A stretch of DNA of 64,000 nucleotides from positions 5,127-69,126 of the forward strand of contig SFDB01000007.1 of NCBI GenBank assembly GCA_004558825.1. Direction: 5' to 3'. The notes under the pieces were generated by a model, which did no database searches, had not been told where the DNA came from, and saw only the letters and a list, made by a program, of their open reading frames with translations. Position numbers and translations under genes: made by a program. Of the stretch, positions 60,003 to 64,000 are shown in pieces (position 1 is the stretch's first letter; each line of letters opens with the position of its first letter). The DNA is from Clostridiales bacterium (GTDB lineage: Bacteria; Bacillota; Clostridia; Christensenellales; CAG-138).

Positions 60003-60670
60003 TGTATCATGTATCCTTCGCCGCGTTTTGTGACTATAAACCCGTCAAGACCGATAAGCTCAAGCTTTTTTCTCAGGCGTGTCACATTCACCGTAAGCGA
60101 GTTTTCATCTATATAGCTGTCCGTTTCCCAAAGGCGCGTCATGAGCGTGTTGCGGCTGACCGTACTGCCCGCGTTCTCAAAGAGCACCTGCATTATCCTA
60201 AGCTCGTTCCTGCTAAGCTCCGCGCTCTCCCCGTTATAGCTCAGCGTCCCGTCGGACATGTTGAGTATCGCCCCATTGTGCTCCGCAAGCGAGCTTTGAC
60301 CTGCATAGTCGTAGCTGCGCCGTAAGAGTGCGCTCACCTTTGCATACAAAACGTCGAGATCAAACGGTTTCGCCAAGAAATCATCGCCGCCCATATTCAT
60401 GGCCATTATTATGTTCATCTTATCCGACGCCGACGTTATAAACATCACGGGAACCGTTGACATGCTCCTTATGCGCGAGCATATATGGTAGCCGTTATGA
60501 TGAGGCAGCGATATATCGAGCAGCACAAGATGCGGCGAAAACGACGCGAACTGCGACACCACATCCCCAAAATCGGTCACGGCGTACACATCAAAGCCCC
60601 ATGCTTCGAGATACCTCTGCATGGCGTTCGCTATTGTCCTATCGTCCTCGGCAATAAATATCTTGTACAT
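59999..60670 (-). CDS. Response regulator (BceR/OmpR type)
   Basis: Two-domain regulator of 223 residues. The receiver has the acid pair EDD near residue 7, the phospho-Asp in VLLDISLP, and the Lys in FLAKPFD; the winged helix follows with NTLMTRLWETDSYIDENSLTVNVTRLRKKL (key block TVNVTRLRKKL). It is first in the regulator-kinase-ATPase-permease set and lies 12 bases after the epimerase stop, so it may also be read from the nucleotide-sugar operon. Confidence 0.92.
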   Translation of the reverse strand: MYKIFIAEDDRTIANAMQRYLEAWGFDVYAVTDFGDVVSQFASFSPHLVLLDISLPHHNGYHICSRIRSMSTVPVMFITSASDKMNIIMAMNMGGDDFLAKPFDLDVLYAKVSALLRRSYDYAGQSSLAEHNGAILNMSDGTLSYNGESAELSRNELRIMQVLFENAGSTVSRNTLMTRLWETDSYIDENSLTVNVTRLRKKLELIGLDGFIVTKRGEGYMIQ

Positions 60671-60682
60671 ATTTCAGCACGT

Positions 60683-61666
60683 TCAGCGCCTGTATTCATT
60701 CAGATACCAATGTGTGAAACGCTCAAGCCCCTCATCAAGAGTCGTATTGGGTGCAAAGCCGAAATCGCGTTCAAGCTCCGATACATCGGCATACGTCGTT
60801 ACGACGTCGCCCGCCTGCATGGGCGCAAGCTCTATAAGCGCTCTTTTCCCAAGACATCTTTCAAGCACGGCAACAAATTCGCCTAGCTCAACAGGCGAGC
60901 TGTTTCCGATATTGTACACCTTATGCGGCGCTCCGTTTACATCAGCCTTCGGCGGGCAGGCGTAAAGGCGCGTTATCGCTTCGACTATATCGTCGACATA
61001 TGTGAAATCGCGCGACATTTTGCCGTAGTTATAAAGGCGTATCGGCTTGTCATCCATTATTTTTTCCGCAAAAGAAAAATACGCCATATCGGGCCGCCCA
61101 TAAGGGCCATAAACCGTAAAAAACCTAAGCCCCGTCATGGGCGTTCCGTAGAGCTTGCTGTATGAATATGCCAATAGCTCGTCGGAGCGCTTTGTTGCTG
61201 CATAAAGGCTAACAGGCTTATCGGCCCTGTCATCGAGCGAAAAAGGCACATCTCCGCTCGCGCCGTATACGGAGCTCGACGAAGCGTATACAAGATGCTT
61301 CACGGGGAAACTGCGGCATGCTTCCAAGACGTTAAAAAAGCCGACTATGTTCGAATTTATGTATGCACGCGGGTTTTCTATGCTATATCTGACGCCGGCC
61401 TGCGCCGCAAGGTTTATCACCGTATCAGGCGCAAATTCCGCAAACGCAGCGTTTACGGCGTCCTCATCGGCTATGTCGGCCTTGATAAAAGTAAATTCCG
61501 CGCGTTCGCAAAGCTTTTCAAGGCGCATGTTCTTAAGCCGCACGTCGTAATAATCGTTCATGTTATCCATGCCGACGACGCGCACTCCCGCCTTCATCAG
61601 CGCAAGCGACGTATGAAACCCGATAAAACCGCATGCACCGGTGATAAATACAGTCAAGTTTTTCAT
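60683..61666 (-). CDS. NAD-dependent UDP-glucuronate 4-epimerase-like
   Basis: Short-chain epimerase that would interconvert UDP-glucuronate and UDP-galacturonate. The 327-residue product has the NAD motif TGACGFIGFHT, the YASSSSVYG segment, the catalytic YxxxK in YAATKRSDE and the VYGPYGRPDMA block typical of this group. It overlaps the UDP-glucose dehydrogenase by 4 bases, which supports uronate as substrate. The product probably feeds an acidic surface polysaccharide. Confidence 0.88.
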   Translation of the reverse strand: MKNLTVFITGACGFIGFHTSLALMKAGVRVVGMDNMNDYYDVRLKNMRLEKLCERAEFTFIKADIADEDAVNAAFAEFAPDTVINLAAQAGVRYSIENPRAYINSNIVGFFNVLEACRSFPVKHLVYASSSSVYGASGDVPFSLDDRADKPVSLYAATKRSDELLAYSYSKLYGTPMTGLRFFTVYGPYGRPDMAYFSFAEKIMDDKPIRLYNYGKMSRDFTYVDDIVEAITRLYACPPKADVNGAPHKVYNIGNSSPVELGEFVAVLERCLGKRALIELAPMQAGDVVTTYADVSELERDFGFAPNTTLDEGLERFTHWYLNEYRR

Positions 61667-62958
61667 CTCCCTATAGAGTAATACTCTACTCCGCCTTCGC
61701 GCATCCTCTCGGGCGACAGTACGTTCCTGCCGTCATATACGAGCGGATACGTCATGTTTTTTTTGAACGCTTCAGGCGTAAGCGCTTCGAATTCATGCCA
61801 TTCCGTCAATATGAAGCAAACGTCGGCTCCCTGCAGCGCTTCTGCGGCCGATTCCTTTACGGACACCGCAGGAAAACACTTTCCGAATTTTTTGCCGCCT
61901 ATCGGGTCATATGCCGACACTTCCGCACCTACAACGATTAAAAGTCTTGCCATCACAAGCGACGGCGCCTCACGCAAATCGTCCGTGTTTGGTTTGAACG
62001 TAACGCCCAAAAGCGCCGCGCGCCTGCCCGAAAGCGTACCCAGGCGCTCCATTGCCATACGATAAAGCTTCGTTTTCTGCGCTTCGTTTACTTCTATCGC
62101 AGCCTTGACCGTCTTGAGCTCATATCCGTTTTTCATTGCTATATGCGCGAGCGCTTTCGTGTCCTTTGGGAAGCAGCTTCCTCCGAACCCTATGCCCGCG
62201 CGGAGAAATTGAGATCCTATGCGCTCGTCATAGCTCATTCCGAGCGCAACATCCTCCACATCGGCGCCGACAAGCTCGCAAAGGTTCGCAATATCATTCA
62301 TGTACGATATCTTAAGCGCAAGAAAATCGTTCGACGCATATTTTATCATCTCGGCGCTTCGCCGCGACACACATACGGTCGGCAGGCCAAACGGCTCGTA
62401 TATTTTTTTAAGCTTCTCACGCGCGCTGTCAGATTCCGCGCCGATTATTATGCGCCTTGCGTACAGCGTGTCATGAACGGCGCTGCCCTGCGATAGAAAT
62501 TCGGGGTTTGACGCAACCTCTAAATGAATGTCTTTCCCGCTTGCGGCCTCCCTGAGTAAACGCTCGACATAGTCGTTCGTTCCAATAGGCACCGTTGACT
62601 TTACAACTATCAGGCAATCGTGATTGAGCGCTCCTGCTATGCCGGCGATAGCAGAATCAATGTATTCTAAATCAGCCGATCCGTCCCGTCGCTCAGGCGT
62701 ACCCACACCTATAAATATAGCGTCGGCGTTTTTGAAAGCATCCTCATACGAAGTCGTGAAGCGCAATCTCCCTTCTCTCATCGTCTTTTCAATAATTTCG
62801 GGCAGCTGCGGCTCGAAAACAGGGCAAACGCCGTCCGAGAGCAGCTTTATCTTTTCCTCGTCTACATCGACGCATACGACTTTATGCCCCACATGCGCAA
62901 AGCATGCGCCCGCGACAAGCCCGACGTACCCCGTTCCGAGCACAGCAATATCAAACAT
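61663..62958 (-). CDS. ugd: UDP-glucose 6-dehydrogenase
   Basis: Two-step NAD-dependent oxidation of UDP-glucose to UDP-glucuronate. The 431-residue product has the Rossmann motif VLGTGYVGLVAGACFA, the DVDEEKI acidic end, the catalytic Cys in GGSCFPKDTKAL and the C-terminal segment LTEWHEFEALTP. The length matches Ugd/TuaD. It is the first gene of the ugd-epimerase pair and would provide UDP-uronates for teichuronic acid or capsule. Confidence 0.95.
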   Translation of the reverse strand: MFDIAVLGTGYVGLVAGACFAHVGHKVVCVDVDEEKIKLLSDGVCPVFEPQLPEIIEKTMREGRLRFTTSYEDAFKNADAIFIGVGTPERRDGSADLEYIDSAIAGIAGALNHDCLIVVKSTVPIGTNDYVERLLREAASGKDIHLEVASNPEFLSQGSAVHDTLYARRIIIGAESDSAREKLKKIYEPFGLPTVCVSRRSAEMIKYASNDFLALKISYMNDIANLCELVGADVEDVALGMSYDERIGSQFLRAGIGFGGSCFPKDTKALAHIAMKNGYELKTVKAAIEVNEAQKTKLYRMAMERLGTLSGRRAALLGVTFKPNTDDLREAPSLVMARLLIVVGAEVSAYDPIGGKKFGKCFPAVSVKESAAEALQGADVCFILTEWHEFEALTPEAFKKNMTYPLVYDGRNVLSPERMREGGVEYYSIGR

Positions 62959-63189
62959 ATTCTTCCTCCGTAGCAGCTTCAGTAAGAAACCGACGTTATT
63001 ATATCATATCTGAAGCAATACCAACTATCTCCGCCTTTTTTACTGCTGAAAAGTTTTTGCGTCTTTCTATCAAAAAAAATTTGTTTATTTTTATCTATTA
63101 TATAGATTTATATATGTTAGAGTGTTATTATCCAATACATTGAATGTGCCAATGCAACATTCGAAAAATATTATCGGAGGAAGAAATAA

Positions 63190-64000
63190 ATGAAGAAAAC
63201 TTCAAAGCTTCTCAGCTTGTTCCTTGCGGCAGCTTTTATAATCGGAGCGATGCCGGTTATGGGTCTTGCTGAGAATATATCATTTGCGGCAGGCGAAGCA
63301 AGAGCAACCGCATTGAGAAACGAAGCATGGACCGTACTTGAAAAGGTCGAATCCGAAATGCTCGCCGAAAAAGCTGCACCCGAAGAGGTCGTCAAGGCCG
63401 CTTACGAGGCTGCGCTCAATTGCGAGCTTATCACGGACGTTGAGTGGAAAGACGACAACGGCTTCCAATTCCGTGTAAACGATATGGCGTGCGCATACGA
63501 TTATCGCATAAGAAACACACAGCACCGGCCCGTAGTTACAGACGATACGATCCGTGCCATTGTGGGCGAACAAACAACAAAAGCCGTAAACACGTCTTCC
63601 AGCCTTAACGTTCTTCTCATCGGGCCGTGCTACAGCACAGACAGCTCGTTCACCGATGAATACAAGACAAGGGCAGCGGCTATCGCCGAATACACAGGCG
63701 GCACGGTAACGCAGCTCCTTAACTCAAACGCCTCCGCCACTAACATCGTAAATAACTTCCCGAACAACGGCGTCGTTATTTTTGACAGCCGCTTGACTTT
63801 GGCAGCGGCACATACGGCATAGATGGCCGATTCATCGCTAACTATATCTCCGGAACGCTGCCCAACAGCATCGTCTGGATGGCTATCTGCGAAGGAATGA
63901 TGACCAACGTATTCGGCAACTACCTCACGGGCGCAGGCGCAGGCGTAGTTTACGGCTACTCCCAGTCCGTATCTTTCACGGGCGACTATGCTTTTGAAAA
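63190..64000 (+). CDS. Secreted caspase-fold (C25/C11-like) peptidase, frameshifted and partial
   Basis: Exported protein; the window ends inside it. It starts with a signal peptide (MKKTSKLLSLFLAAAFIIGA, cut near the AEN site) followed by a spacer of about 110 residues. From about residue 140 a caspase-like core follows: strand LNVLLIGPCYST and strand NNGVVIFDS. The family then expects His-Gly; instead the frame changes and ends at 63822. In the next frame (from about 63798) the coding continues to the window edge with GTYGIDGRFIANYISGTLP and WMAICEGMM, where Cys is the likely nucleophile. The frame is lost exactly at the catalytic-His codon. ATG preceded by GGAGG. AT-rich DNA precedes it (63010-63180). 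Either a pseudogene or a sequencing error. Confidence 0.65.

Overview
The window reads as chromosomal DNA of a strictly anaerobic, Gram-positive, spore-lineage Clostridia-type bacterium (Bacillota). The evidence is a YtxC-type sporulation protein, RicT, the c-di-AMP receptor DarA, PerR with rubrerythrin, iron-sulfur two-subunit L-serine dehydratase, a Bce-type peptide detoxification module, strong GGAGG ribosome-binding sites and many ATGA/TGATG stop-start overlaps. No species assignment is possible from the sequence alone; there is no rRNA gene and the only RNA genes seen are two tRNA-Met.

Layout. 0-7.5 kb: end of an oligopeptide importer (OppF, OppA), YtxC, and an RND-type exporter broken by a frameshift. 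7.6-12.6 kb (minus): yaaO-like decarboxylase, HAD phosphatase, darA, holB, ricT, close to the yaaO-yaaT block of Bacillus. 12.7-14.5 kb: mreB, maf. 14.5-16.2 kb (minus): perR-rbr and a DUF421 protein. 16.4-17.8 kb: putative metal exporter and HutD. 18-20.8 kb: D-serine dehydratase-like gene divergent from sdaAB-sdaAA, together converting both serine enantiomers to pyruvate. 20.9-23.2 kb: rho with a long low-complexity N-terminal region. 23.3 kb: tRNA-fMet and tRNA-Met.

23.85-37.54 kb is the most unusual region: a single co-directional, tightly packed run from a consensus promoter to a hairpin terminator. It holds two acyl-adenylating enzymes (one with a C-terminal carrier domain), a free acyl carrier protein, two PlsC-type acyltransferases, an LRAT-fold domain fused to a degenerate Sfp-type phosphopantetheinyl transferase, three membrane-anchored alpha/beta hydrolases (one with Cys in the nucleophile elbow), a DegV fatty-acid-binding protein, a FakA-like kinase, a GPH-type transporter and a small zinc-ribbon membrane protein. 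Together they suggest uptake, activation and esterification of fatty acids or lysolipids, or synthesis of an acylated product.

37.9-42.5 kb (minus): queA-tgt-tsaE-tsaB-rimI-murI (tRNA modification and glutamate racemase). 42.6-46.7 kb: a NodB-type deacetylase lipoprotein and three tandem M42 aminopeptidases. 46.8-53 kb: a membrane protein, a MoxR-DUF58-DUF4129 operon without its usual transglutaminase, a small membrane protein and a YugP-like metallopeptidase. 53-55.7 kb: clpB. 56-63 kb (minus): a Bce-like ABC transporter with its two-component system, downstream of UDP-glucuronate/galacturonate genes. The window ends in a secreted caspase-fold protein carrying a frameshift at its expected catalytic His.

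Three intergenic gaps (7.6, 17.9 and 55.9 kb) carry copies of one non-coding element: two full copies of 190 bp with terminal inverted repeats and five internal hairpins, each full copy sitting between a duplicated, locus-specific hairpin. This repeat family and the lipid locus are the two best candidates for undescribed biology here.
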